Below, one piece after another: positions 18,756 through 26,575 of a stretch of 54,499 nucleotides of DNA (the stretch's first letter is position 1; every line of letters starts with the position of its first letter). The position numbers and the translations under genes are program-made. Origin of the DNA: Saprospirales bacterium (lineage in GTDB: Bacteria; Bacteroidota; Bacteroidia; Chitinophagales; Saprospiraceae); NCBI GenBank assembly GCA_007695035.1, contig REEO01000062.1, positions 1 through 54,499 of the forward strand, read 5' to 3'. The notes beneath the pieces are model-generated. The model ran no database searches, was not told the origin of the DNA, and saw nothing but the letters and a program-made list of their open reading frames with translations.

Positions 18756-19874
18756 CTAAGTAACAACTGGCATGATCAGCATAGTTATATCCTGAGACTC
18801 CACTTTTTCTTCAGGGAAAATGAGTGTTGCTCGCTTGTTGTCCAGTAAATCAATGCGAACCTGTTCACTTTCCAACACACTGAGCATTTCAATGAGGAAC
18901 CGTCCGTTGAAGCTGACTGTCATGTCCTCGCCCTCGTAGGTGCAGGGGAATTGTTCATCTCCGGAGCGCTGGAAGTCCAGGTCTCTGGAAGAAATGGTCA
19001 GGCTTTGCGGTTTTAAGTCCATAATCACCTGGTAAGTAGTCTGGTTGGAAAAAAGCGAAATCCTCTTGAGGGTATTGATGAAATCCAGTCGATCGAGGTA
19101 AAGCTTGTTGGGATTATCTTGCGGAATGACACTCTCGTAATTGGGGAATGTTTGATCGACCAGTCTGCAGACCAACAACCCCTGTGAAGTGGCGAAAAAT
19201 ATGTTTTCCTTGCTGAACCGGATGTTGATATTCTCTCCTTCTTTTAACAGAGGTCTCAGTGCACCCATAAGGCTTTTTCGGGGGAGCAAAACCTGTTTTT
19301 CAAGCCCGCCTGTTTCCGTGTAGAAGACGTTTTTTATTAGGCGGTGACCGTCGGTGGCCGCAAAAACCAGTTTACCATCCTCGACTTTTAGGGAAACCCC
19401 ACTCATTGCTTTTCTCATTTCATCCGAGAGTGCAGCTACCTGGGTCTGCCTGAACCCCATTTCAAAAAATTCCGCGGGAAAATCAATGCCCTCCTCTTCC
19501 GGCAATTCGGCAATATTGGGAAAATCCCCTCCTGGCTGACCCGTGAGCTCATACTTTCCAAACTCAGAGGTTACCTCCACCTTGCAGGTATCCTCATCCA
19601 CATTCAGACTGATGGGGTGGTCTGGCATGCTTTTGAGCGCCTCTGTGATGATGACCGAGGGAAGGGCTACCGCAAAGTCACCCTCAGCTTCTACAATACT
19701 GGCCTCCGTCTGAATGGATATTTCCGTATTGGTTGCAAAAACGAGCAGCTTGGTGCCGGTAACTTCCAGCAGGTAGTACTCGGATATGGGCAAGAGTTTG
19801 GAATTAACTGCCACTGCACCTGATGCGCGCTGCAGGGCGGAAAGCAAATTTTTCGAGGATATTACTAGCTTCAT
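18756..19874 (-). CDS. dnaN: DNA polymerase III sliding clamp, beta subunit
   Basis: Ring-forming processivity clamp of the replicative polymerase. The 372-residue protein shows the three repeated clamp domains: MKLVISSKNLLSALQRASGAV at the start, the ILPISEYYLLEV-like LLPISEYYLLEV, the loop FATDGHRLI (seen as VFAATDGHRLIK, about 185), FPNYESVIPQ (about 258) and the C-terminal YTEVEDMTVSFNGRFL-like SFNGRFLIEMLSVLES and LIMPVVT ending. Length and ending are standard. It is not next to dnaA here, which is common in Bacteroidota. A perfect 17-base palindrome lies just upstream. The aminopeptidase gene follows closely. Confidence 0.97.
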   Translation of the reverse strand: MKLVISSKNLLSALQRASGAVAVNSKLLPISEYYLLEVTGTKLLVFATNTEISIQTEASIVEAEGDFAVALPSVIITEALKSMPDHPISLNVDEDTCKVEVTSEFGKYELTGQPGGDFPNIAELPEEEGIDFPAEFFEMGFRQTQVAALSDEMRKAMSGVSLKVEDGKLVFAATDGHRLIKNVFYTETGGLEKQVLLPRKSLMGALRPLLKEGENINIRFSKENIFFATSQGLLVCRLVDQTFPNYESVIPQDNPNKLYLDRLDFINTLKRISLFSNQTTYQVIMDLKPQSLTISSRDLDFQRSGDEQFPCTYEGEDMTVSFNGRFLIEMLSVLESEQVRIDLLDNKRATLIFPEEKVESQDITMLIMPVVT

Positions 19875-19891
19875 TGGTTAAAATTTTTTGC

Positions 19892-19908
19892 TTGCATATA
19901 ATATGCAA
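19892..19908. promoter_or_regulatory. Perfect 17-base palindrome upstream of dnaN
   Basis: TTGCATATAATATGCAA has 8-base arms around a single central base and ends 18 bases before the dnaN ATG. It may be an operator or overlap the promoter; no clean TAnnTTTG was found nearby. Binding protein unknown. Confidence 0.4.
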
Positions 19909-20350
19909 AAAATCTGAATGATTCTGGGAATTCAGCCCCGGCACTTCCTCAATCCCTTTCTCCAAAAAGGGTCCGAAGATTAGTCAGCACAAACATTCCC
20001 TCGTTTAATTTTTTTAAGATCCGGGCAAAATCCATCGATAACCCGTTTTTAGACAGGAAAGGCATTACAGTAAACGATCTTTCATTCTAACCTGTAACTG
20101 CATTCCTACTACCGCCACTTTGCTATACAAACTCCTGATCACCGAATGGCAACCGGAATTTCTGAAAACAAAATTAACCTTTGGCCGCAAATATCCCATT
20201 ATCCTGCAGGGATATTGTACAAAAATCCCCTGATTTTCTGCTGGAAGGCTGTCAAACATCCATTTTTGCAGCCAGCGCACGGAAAATTGTGCACTTAAAG
20301 CGCTGGAGTTTTTCTTATCTATCGCCTCCCAGTAAATTGCACGGATTCAA
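19909..20350. other. Intergenic region between dnaN and the HMA-MauE gene
   Basis: About 440 bases with no protein-like frame. A small inverted repeat, ATATCCC (20191-20197) and GGGATAT (20209-20215), is the only structure noticed. Confidence 0.35.
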
Positions 20351-21097
20351 TCATCCCATTATCAACATAGCTGTAGCCATTGCGATCATCAGGCCGTTTT
20401 CTATGATGGTCACGGTGCTCATCGGCAGATTGAATACCACACCCAAACAGGCGCAGCGAATGGTGTTTTTACTTAATACAGCCTGAATAACCCCGATGCT
20501 GCTGAATGCCATTAGAATTATGGTGGCGATGTAAACTTCTGTCAAAAATATACCCGCCAAATAGGCAAGACCGAGGGCCAATTCCAAAAATGGATAGACG
20601 TAGCCGTATCCCCGGACTCTAGAGGCCAGCACATCGTAGGTGGCATAACTGTCTGCAAATCCCCTGAGGTCCAGAAACTTAAAAAAGGAGAAGGTAATGA
20701 AAAAACCAGCCATGAAGGCGTGCATCCAATTCCTCAGATCGATGCTCTGACCGTCAAAAGTCCCGGCTGTGGCAGATATCAAAAGGAATATAAATATCAG
20801 GATGAGGGGCCTGTAAGTTTCCCACTTGCTCTTCTGCTCTTCATTTCCGACTGCTACAGGGTCGGAAGCAGGCGTCTCCGGTGATTCAATTTCTCCCTCA
20901 ATCCGGTAATGGCTGTTTTGGGCGAGTTGCTCGTCCAGTGTCTCTGTGGCAATGTGGTTTTTCATCTCCACAGTGACGGATTTATTCTTCAGACTCACTT
21001 CCACATTTTTCACACCCTCCACTTTGCCCAGTTCCTCCTTTACCCTGCTCACACAGGCTCCACAGGTCATTCCGGTCACTTTATATGTATGTTTCAT
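20351..21097 (-). CDS. HMA metal-binding domain fused to MauE/DoxX-like membrane domain
   Basis: A 248-residue protein with two parts. Residues 1-68 are a heavy-metal-associated domain with the metal site GMTCGACVSRV (Cys12 and Cys15), as in copper and mercury chaperones. After an acidic linker (about 70-93) comes a four- to five-helix membrane domain (about 95-248) of MauE/DoxX type, containing FFITFSFFKFLDLRGFADSY split as FFKFLDLRGFADSY, and a conserved CAC pair in NTIRCACLGVVFNLP, typical of the redox-associated MauE group. A role in handling thiol-reactive metal at the membrane is inferred. A TAnnTTTG promoter sits just upstream. No metal ATPase or regulator adjoins it. Confidence 0.8.
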   Translation of the reverse strand: MKHTYKVTGMTCGACVSRVKEELGKVEGVKNVEVSLKNKSVTVEMKNHIATETLDEQLAQNSHYRIEGEIESPETPASDPVAVGNEEQKSKWETYRPLILIFIFLLISATAGTFDGQSIDLRNWMHAFMAGFFITFSFFKFLDLRGFADSYATYDVLASRVRGYGYVYPFLELALGLAYLAGIFLTEVYIATIILMAFSSIGVIQAVLSKNTIRCACLGVVFNLPMSTVTIIENGLMIAMATAMLIMG

Positions 21098-21133
21098 TGT
21101 TGTAGATTTTATCGATTGTCCAAAGTTTCACCG

Positions 21134-21141
21134 CAAATGTA
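21134..21141 (-). promoter_or_regulatory. -7 element of the HMA-MauE gene
   Basis: TACATTTG on the minus strand fits TAnnTTTG, 37 bases upstream of the ATG at 21097. Confidence 0.5.
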
Positions 21142-21353
21142 TTCTTATTGCTCAGGTGAAATTGTAAGGTTTCTCCGTTGGACCAATATTTTCCTCAATC
21201 TTTGTAAAAGCGGGAAACTTTAGTTAAAAAGTTTTCAAAAACCCAACGGGAGTGTGGGAAAATAGTTTGGGGATGGAAAGGAATCAAATGACCTTTACCA
21301 TAGGAGACCAATGGTTCAGATCAGTGCTGCAAAACCAGATTGGACACTTCCGA

Positions 21354-22004
21354 TTAACGATAGGGATCGTAGAGTTCTTTTTCCTCGAGATGGTCGAGAA
21401 TGTCATCGATGGCTTCGTAGGATTTAAAGCCTGTCTTCTCTTCATCTCCTCCCGAAAAACTCAGATCCGGCAGGCTTTGCAAGTCCTGTATTCTGTCAAT
21501 GGTTTTAACGGAAAAAGGTCCCTTGATGAAAATGCGCTGCAGAGACAACAATTCATTGAGGTCTTCGGTGGATAGAAAGCCCGGGTCGAAAGGATCAATC
21601 CCGGCGGGATCAAAATCCAATTCCACGGCCCAGACCAGCGGAGCCCGGTCGGTTATACCGGCGGCCAGGTCTTCAGTGGATTGGTGGGGTTCAACAGTCA
21701 TCCGCCAAATGATCTTGTGGTCTTTTAATTCCAGCGCATTGGCGGGATCTGCAAAGTGGGGCAGTTGTATGAAATTAAGATTGAGTGTTTTGGCCAGATG
21801 CGCCATTTCGTCGGGTTTATTAAGCCCAAATTCGCCGGCAAAATCAACCCCATCGACCCATTCTGCCATGGCGTGTAGTTTGTCGGGGGAGACAAAATCC
21901 GGGGAATTCGGATCCAAGTCAAAACCCATAATGGAGGCACCTTTGGCTGAAAAATAGCGAGCATCGGTTAGGTTGCTGACTTTACAGGCTTTGATTTCTA
22001 CCAC
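21354..22004 (-). CDS. Divergent TrpF-like (phosphoribosylanthranilate isomerase fold) protein
   Basis: A 216-residue protein starting with GTG. By eye it aligns with the phosphoribosylanthranilate isomerase barrel: VEIKACKVSNLTDARYFS against 'VKICGLTNLEDA', GASIMGFDLDPNSPDFVSPD against 'GADAVGFVFYPKSPRYVSPE', and NFIQLP against 'xxVQLHG'. The catalytic Cys position appears kept, but the phosphate-loop motif GGTGKT is absent, SGGL is replaced by KGPF, and the final DVSSGVE is replaced by LSFSGGDEE. No other trp gene is near. It may be a TrpF relative with altered substrate or a non-catalytic one. It lies downstream of the ribosomal operon, separated by a terminator. Confidence 0.65.
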   Translation of the reverse strand: MVEIKACKVSNLTDARYFSAKGASIMGFDLDPNSPDFVSPDKLHAMAEWVDGVDFAGEFGLNKPDEMAHLAKTLNLNFIQLPHFADPANALELKDHKIIWRMTVEPHQSTEDLAAGITDRAPLVWAVELDFDPAGIDPFDPGFLSTEDLNELLSLQRIFIKGPFSVKTIDRIQDLQSLPDLSFSGGDEEKTGFKSYEAIDDILDHLEEKELYDPYR

Positions 22005-22037
22005 AGCTAAGTTGTTTTAAAACAGCCATAAATCAAC

Positions 22038-22066
22038 AAAGCCCCCTTCCTTTTGGGGAAGAGGGC
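22038..22066 (-). terminator. Terminator of the rpsF-rpsR-rplI operon
   Basis: On the minus strand GCCCTCTTCC (22066-22057) pairs with GGAAGGGGGC (22050-22041) over 10 bases with one wobble and a six-base loop, followed by TTTGTT. It lies between rplI and the TrpF-like gene. Confidence 0.65.
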
Positions 22067-22116
22067 CTGCTGTTATATTGTTTCAAGTAATTTAATGCAC
22101 TGAATACAGACGCACA

Positions 22117-22563
22117 TCACTCTTCCACCACCTCAAAACTGACCTGGCAGGTCACATCAGGGTGAAAGTTGATGGATGCGTGATAAGTGCCCAGGGTTTT
22201 AACCTCTTCGGGAATCTCAATTTTCCTGCGGTCCACTTCAACAGCAAACAGGTCCTTGATAGCCTGAGCAATTTGAACGTTGGTAACCGAGCCGAAGATT
22301 TTTCCGGAAGTACCGGCTTTGGCTCCGATCTTGAGCACTTCAGCCTGAATTTTATCAGCGATTTCCTGATACTCAGAAACTTTTTTGTCTTCGCGGGCCT
22401 GTTCCTGACGGATCATCTCATTGAGTTTGGCCATATTGCTTTTGTTGGCCAGGATCGCTTTCCCCTGGGGGATGAGATAATTTCTGCCATAGCCAGGTTT
22501 TACAGTAACCACTTCGTGCTTGGCGCCCACTTTTTCTATTTCTTCTAAAAGAATTATTTCCAT
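22117..22563 (-). CDS. rplI: 50S ribosomal protein L9
   Basis: Binds 23S rRNA domain V and bridges the ribosome surface. The 148-residue product (MEIILLEEIEKVG) has the N-terminal L9 domain with KPGYGRNYLIPQGKAILA (residues 24-41), the long connecting helix (about 42-78) and the C-terminal domain with GKIFGSVTNVQIAQAI and a HASINFHPDVTCQVSFEV strand region. The upstream in-frame TTG at 22572 is rejected in favour of the ATG. Third and last gene of rpsF-rpsR-rplI. Confidence 0.96.
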   Translation of the reverse strand: MEIILLEEIEKVGAKHEVVTVKPGYGRNYLIPQGKAILANKSNMAKLNEMIRQEQAREDKKVSEYQEIADKIQAEVLKIGAKAGTSGKIFGSVTNVQIAQAIKDLFAVEVDRRKIEIPEEVKTLGTYHASINFHPDVTCQVSFEVVEE

Positions 22564-22609
22564 CTTTTGCAAATTTGGTAAATGAACGATAAAAAATGAG
22601 GATGCAACC

Positions 22610-22876
22610 TTACTTCAATTGATCCGTCACATATGGGAGCATAGCCAGATGTCTGGCTCTTTTAACCGCGGTGGCGACTTTTCTCTGATACTTCAAAGAG
22701 TTGCCTGTGATTCTTCGCGGCAGCAATTTGCCCTGTTCATTGACAAACTGAAGGAGAAAATCAGGGTCTTTGTAATCGATGTACTTGATTCCAAATCGCT
22801 TAAAGCGGCAGTATTTATCTCTTCTTTGCCCGATGGTGGGATTGCTGAGAAACTTTATATCATCTCTAGATGCCAT
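22610..22876 (-). CDS. rpsR: 30S ribosomal protein S18
   Basis: Small-subunit platform protein that pairs with S6. The 88-residue product has the typical KYCRFKRFGIKYIDYKD start of the globular part, the conserved GKLLPRRITGNSLKYQRKV block and the ending AVKRARHLAMLPYV. It lies 27 bases downstream of rpsF and 46 upstream of rplI on the same strand, the usual operon order. Confidence 0.97.
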   Translation of the reverse strand: MASRDDIKFLSNPTIGQRRDKYCRFKRFGIKYIDYKDPDFLLQFVNEQGKLLPRRITGNSLKYQRKVATAVKRARHLAMLPYVTDQLK

Positions 22877-22903
22877 AATGGTTTAATTTTTTGCGTGAAT
22901 AAA

Positions 22904-23407
22904 TTATTCTTCTTCCTGGACGTCTTTGTCGTCAGAGTCCTTTACGGCTTCCAATACCTGTTTGGCGGCCACTACTTTCTTCACAGCCTCCTTTTCATTG
23001 GTTTTTGGCTTGCCGGAATCGGATTTGGCTTTTTGCTCGTCCTGCTGACTACCCTTGTCTTCTTCCTTTTGCTTGCCGATCAAGCCCTTTCGCTTGTCGT
23101 CGTTGTACTTCACCCCGTATTTGTCGAGTGATGTAGTTAAAAAGCGCATGACTCTCTCGTCACGGCGCAGTGAAAGTTCCAGCTTGTCGATAAAAGAAGG
23201 TGACTCCAGTTTGAATTCCACGCAGTAATAGACACCCGAATTTCTCCTGTTGATGGGATAGGCGAGCTGGCGCAAACCCATTTCTTCGGTGTGAACTATC
23301 TCACCACCCTCTTTGGACAACATGTCCTGATAAGTTTTGAGAGTGGATTTGATCTCTTCATCTGACAAAACCGGATCTACGATAAATGTTACTTCGTATT
23401 GGCGCAT
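22904..23407 (-). CDS. rpsF: 30S ribosomal protein S6 with long charged C-terminal extension
   Basis: Small-subunit protein that binds 16S rRNA as a heterodimer with S18. From the ATG at 23407 the product has 167 residues: the S6 ferredoxin-like domain (MRQYEVTFIVDPVLSDEE, then LRQLAYPINRRNSGVYYCVEF split as LAYPINRRNSGVYYC, and RRDERVMRFLTTSL) ends near residue 100. About 60 residues of low-complexity Lys/Glu/Asp/Gln-rich tail follow (KQKEEDKGSQQDEQK ... DSDDKDVQEEE). Tails of this sort occur in Bacteroidota S6, but this one is on the long side. A TTG three codons upstream is rejected. First gene of the operon. Confidence 0.96.
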   Translation of the reverse strand: MRQYEVTFIVDPVLSDEEIKSTLKTYQDMLSKEGGEIVHTEEMGLRQLAYPINRRNSGVYYCVEFKLESPSFIDKLELSLRRDERVMRFLTTSLDKYGVKYNDDKRKGLIGKQKEEDKGSQQDEQKAKSDSGKPKTNEKEAVKKVVAAKQVLEAVKDSDDKDVQEEE

Positions 23408-23503
23408 TCGACCCAAGTTTTAAATTGTTAAAAAATATTTTTAAGACCCCCTGAAAGCCCTGCAAACAAATGGTTTTCTGCCAACAGAGCTCAAAAAGGG
23501 CTG

Positions 23504-23511
23504 CAAAGATA
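23504..23511 (-). promoter_or_regulatory. -7 element of the rpsF operon
   Basis: TATCTTTG on the minus strand. It gives a leader of about 90 bases in which AGCCCT (about 23497-23502 on the plus strand as AGGGCT) can pair with AGGGCT (AGCCCT at 23456-23461), a possible autoregulatory stem for S6/S18. Confidence 0.55.
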
Positions 23512-23607
23512 GGAAGTTTGGACATATCAGTGGTAATGGTTCACCAAAATAATTTTAGGCTGGAAGGATATTGACCCCTGTTTCTATCCTGTTTGTCTTC
23601 AGCTCAT

Positions 23608-23615
23608 TACCTTTG
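23608..23615 (+). promoter_or_regulatory. -7 element of the YkgJ-type gene
   Basis: TACCTTTG matches TAnnTTTG; transcription from about 23620 leaves a short leader before the TTG start at 23642. Confidence 0.55.
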
Positions 23616-23641
23616 CAACCCATCAAAATCTAAACATTGTT

Positions 23642-24115
23642 TTGCCGGAAGGACTCAGAGAAAAGGCCAAAAGGAAGCGGAAGGTGTTCAGGAAAACCCT
23701 GGAGCGGGTCAATCGAAAGAAGGTACTCAATCAATTGCCGGAATGGCACGAAGCCGCTTTTGAAGAAATTGACTGCCTGGATTGTGCGGCTTGTTGCAAA
23801 AACTTTTCACCCCGGTTCAAGCCACCGGATATCAGACGGATTTCCAAAGGTCTGCGGATGAAAGAGGGCGAATTCATTGACCGTTTTCTCGTAGTGGACG
23901 AAGACGGGGACCATGTGGTCAATTCTAAACCATGCCCGTTTCTCGCTTCTGGCAATACCTGTAAAATATATGAAGACCGGCCGTCGGATTGCAGTCGTTT
24001 TCCTTACACTGATGAGGATGTTTTTTTAGATAAAAAGTCCATTTCGTTGAAAAACAGCACCTTTTGCCCTGCGGCTTTCGCCATTTTGGAACGCATAGAA
24101 AAATTTACCCTCTGA
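23642..24115 (+). CDS. YkgJ-family cysteine-cluster (zinc/iron chelating) protein
   Basis: A 157-residue cytoplasmic protein whose cysteine arrangement fits the YkgJ/CxxCxxCC family: CLDCAACCKNF (about residues 45-55), then CPFL (about 98), CKIYEDRPSDCSRFPY (about 107-122) and a final CPAA. The family is thought to bind a metal, perhaps an Fe-S cluster or zinc; the biochemical role is not established. The start is TTG at 23642, following a -7 element by 27 bases; no ATG is available in frame upstream. The N-terminal 35 residues are strongly basic. Convergent with the amidohydrolase gene, 16 bases away. Confidence 0.82.
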   Translation: MPEGLREKAKRKRKVFRKTLERVNRKKVLNQLPEWHEAAFEEIDCLDCAACCKNFSPRFKPPDIRRISKGLRMKEGEFIDRFLVVDEDGDHVVNSKPCPFLASGNTCKIYEDRPSDCSRFPYTDEDVFLDKKSISLKNSTFCPAAFAILERIEKFTL

Positions 24116-24131
24116 TGTGAAAACCTTTCTA

Positions 24132-25328
24132 TCAGATGAGTGGTCTGAGCTTGACGGATTCGGCGAGCTGCTCCGGTTCTCCTCCGTTTTCATCCCAAAG
24201 CAGATTAATTCCCGGACGCTTTCCTTTCTCCAAAGATCCGATTTTATCTCCGAGCTTTAAAGCGGCTGCTCCATTGAAAGTGGCCCATTGAATGAGTTCT
24301 TCAAAGCCTACCATGGATTGGTATTTGGCAATCACCTTCATTTCATCCAGTACGGAGAGTGTCCAGTTGGAGGTCAGGCTGTCTGTGCCAATGGCCATTT
24401 TGGCTACGGCATCTTTGAAATACTCGTATCGTGGGAGCCGGTTCTCTATGTAGAGGTTGGCCGAAGGACAGGTCACCCAGTAAAGTCCGGCCCGGGCCCA
24501 TTGCTCTGCAAATTTGATGTCGGCAGAGCCACACAGGGTATTGTGCACCAGGACCGTGGTTTTCTCCGGGTCCATATTTTTAAGCGCATACGTCAGTGGT
24601 GAGAATCCTTTGGGAATGCAATCAGAACAGTCCATCCCAAATCCTTCATAGAGATCCACTATTTCTCCTGCTCCAGTTGAAAAAAGGTCCAGTTCGGAAG
24701 GCGTTTCCATGTTGTGCATGCACACCGGATGATCTGAAAGGCGGTTTTCATCCCGCAACAATTTGAACAGATTTTCGGATACGGAATAGGGCGCATGGGG
24801 TACTGCATTGCCGGGCAATTCATAGGTGTGCCTCAATTCTTTCAGCACCTTATTGTAACTGTCAAAGTGCTTCTGAGCTTCCTTTTTTTGCAAAAAATCA
24901 AACATCTCAACAAAGGTGTGATAGTGAATGTTGGATTCTGCTTTGGTCTGAAAACTGTCGGACACATTGGATACGTCGCCCACAGCCACAATTCCATTGC
25001 CGGCCATTTCCCTGTCGGCGTCTTTAATAGCCTGGCGAATGAGAGCCTCTTTTGCATTGCGCCTCGTGACCACATCCTTTACGAAAGCCATTAGGCCGGT
25101 GCCTGTATCGACCAGTCCTTTCATATGAGAGAGTTCGAGGTGGCAGTGGGCATTGATAAAACCGGGGGTTAGGATGCCTTTGTATCGCTCTACAGGGGCC
25201 TCCCCGACCTGACTTTTTTCCACTATATCAATAATCTCCCCATCATCTCGAAATACAATCACCTTGTCCTTCAGACAATTTCCGAGACCGTCGTAAATTC
25301 TATCGGCGGTTATTTTTCTGGTCTTCAT
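24132..25328 (-). CDS. Amidohydrolase-superfamily deaminase/hydrolase
   Basis: A 398-residue metal-dependent hydrolase with the amidohydrolase signatures: PGFINAHCHLELSHM (metal-binding HxH, about residues 56-70), HAPYSVSENL with the third His (about 178), LVHNTLCGSAD with the fourth (about 264), and GTDSLTSNWTLSVLDEM with the metal-bound Asp (about 318), plus the usual C-terminal beta-sandwich return ending KRPGINLLWD. It falls in the TRZ/ATZ and S-adenosylhomocysteine/aminofutalosine deaminase-like branch. Aminofutalosine deaminase (menaquinone pathway) is possible, but no other mqn gene is in the window, so the substrate is left open. It probably forms an operon with the DUF1015 gene 12 bases upstream. 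Confidence 0.82.
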   Translation of the reverse strand: MKTRKITADRIYDGLGNCLKDKVIVFRDDGEIIDIVEKSQVGEAPVERYKGILTPGFINAHCHLELSHMKGLVDTGTGLMAFVKDVVTRRNAKEALIRQAIKDADREMAGNGIVAVGDVSNVSDSFQTKAESNIHYHTFVEMFDFLQKKEAQKHFDSYNKVLKELRHTYELPGNAVPHAPYSVSENLFKLLRDENRLSDHPVCMHNMETPSELDLFSTGAGEIVDLYEGFGMDCSDCIPKGFSPLTYALKNMDPEKTTVLVHNTLCGSADIKFAEQWARAGLYWVTCPSANLYIENRLPRYEYFKDAVAKMAIGTDSLTSNWTLSVLDEMKVIAKYQSMVGFEELIQWATFNGAAALKLGDKIGSLEKGKRPGINLLWDENGGEPEQLAESVKLRPLI

Positions 25329-25340
25329 AAAGTGAAAGCA

Positions 25341-26456
25341 TTAGATTTCCTGAACAACGAGGCCGTTTTTCAATCGCGGTTCGAACCAAGTACTTTTTGG
25401 GGGCAGTGTTTTGTTTATGTCAGCGATGTGAACCATATCCTCCAGTTCAAGTGCGTGCAGGCAAAAGGCAATTCTCAAGTCGTTCTTTTTGCTTCGCTCG
25501 ATAACACTCGAAAGCCCCAGCGGTCCCTCCACGTATTTTATGCGGTTGTCAGAGCGAACATCTTCAATTTCCAAAACCTGCTTGAGTACAAGTTCATTGA
25601 AGAGGTGATAGTCATTGTCCAATCCGTCGGCTGAGTATTTCTTAAATATCTTTTCCCTCCACTTTAGGCTATACCACTCTCCTTTTATCAAAAAAGTAAG
25701 CTCTCCCTTTGCTTTGGGTTTACGAGGTATATCAAGTGGCTCGATGTTGGCGAACCTGCTAATTCTGGCTATTAAAAGGGTGGGTGATATGGAATTGAGA
25801 ATTTCCAACACCCGGTTGTAATCGTGGACCTCCATTTGATCGAATGGAAAAAATCCGGCAAGAATTCCGGGTACACCGGGGTGTTTATTCGGTTCTTCCA
25901 GATGTTTTTTCTGCAATCTGGCAGTAGCCGCGGTCCTGTGGTGTCCATCTGCAATGTAAACTTTCGGTACCCGCTTATCAAAAAATTCGATGATATCGGT
26001 CATGAGTTTACCCTGGCCAATACGGTAAAAAATATGCTTACTGCCATCATTTTCAAGTGTGACATCGTAGAGCTTTTCGCAGTCCTCAATGGCCTGGTCC
26101 ACCAACCTGGAAAAGGTTCTCTCACCTTTAAAACAGAGCAGTATGGGTTTGACCATAGCATTTCTCTGAAGAATAAGCTCCATTTGCTGCTGCTCTTTGC
26201 TGTTAATGGTATGCTCATGAATGGCTATGTTGCCTTCAAAGTATTCATTGAGGTCTGCAGAAGCTACCAGGCCCCTGTGAGACAAACCAGACTTTGAGAT
26301 TATTTCGTAGGCAAAAAGAGCATCTTGCTCAGACCGTTGAAAAAAACCATTCCTGGAAAATTCGTGGTACCGGTATTTTACATTGGAAAGAAAGGAATCA
26401 ACCGAGGCAATGAGGTCGCCGTCGGGATAAGAAGCTCTGAAGGGTTTTATTTTCAT
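25341..26456 (-). CDS. DUF1015-family protein
   Basis: A 371-residue cytoplasmic protein with the hallmark of the DUF1015 family, VYIADGHHRTAATARL (about residues 172-187), plus the N-terminal KIKPFRASYP and the middle HRGLVASADLNEYFEG. The family has no established biochemical function; members often lie near serine biosynthesis genes in other genomes, but none is here. It ends 12 bases before the amidohydrolase start on the same strand, so the two are likely cotranscribed. A near-consensus -7 (TACCTTTA) lies upstream at about 26485-26492. Confidence 0.82.
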   Translation of the reverse strand: MKIKPFRASYPDGDLIASVDSFLSNVKYRYHEFSRNGFFQRSEQDALFAYEIISKSGLSHRGLVASADLNEYFEGNIAIHEHTINSKEQQQMELILQRNAMVKPILLCFKGERTFSRLVDQAIEDCEKLYDVTLENDGSKHIFYRIGQGKLMTDIIEFFDKRVPKVYIADGHHRTAATARLQKKHLEEPNKHPGVPGILAGFFPFDQMEVHDYNRVLEILNSISPTLLIARISRFANIEPLDIPRKPKAKGELTFLIKGEWYSLKWREKIFKKYSADGLDNDYHLFNELVLKQVLEIEDVRSDNRIKYVEGPLGLSSVIERSKKNDLRIAFCLHALELEDMVHIADINKTLPPKSTWFEPRLKNGLVVQEI

Positions 26457-26575
26457 GATTGAGCCGTTTATTGATAGTACAGGACGGTAAAGGTAAGGCT
26501 AAAAAAGGGTAATACTGCAAATTATCAATGACTACCGCAGTGAGTCGATCACTGTTTCCAGTCGGAGTGGACATA

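Noticed and set aside
18724-18760. Direct repeat CTAAGTAA between dnaN and the aminopeptidase gene
   Set aside because: Includes the dnaN stop; two copies of eight bases in AT-rich DNA are weak evidence for a site.
20191-20215. Inverted repeat ATATCCC/GGGATAT
   Set aside because: Short arms, far from any start codon, likely chance.
24132-25328. Assigning the amidohydrolase as aminofutalosine deaminase
   Set aside because: The fold fits but no menaquinone-pathway neighbour is present and the substrate residues cannot be judged by eye.
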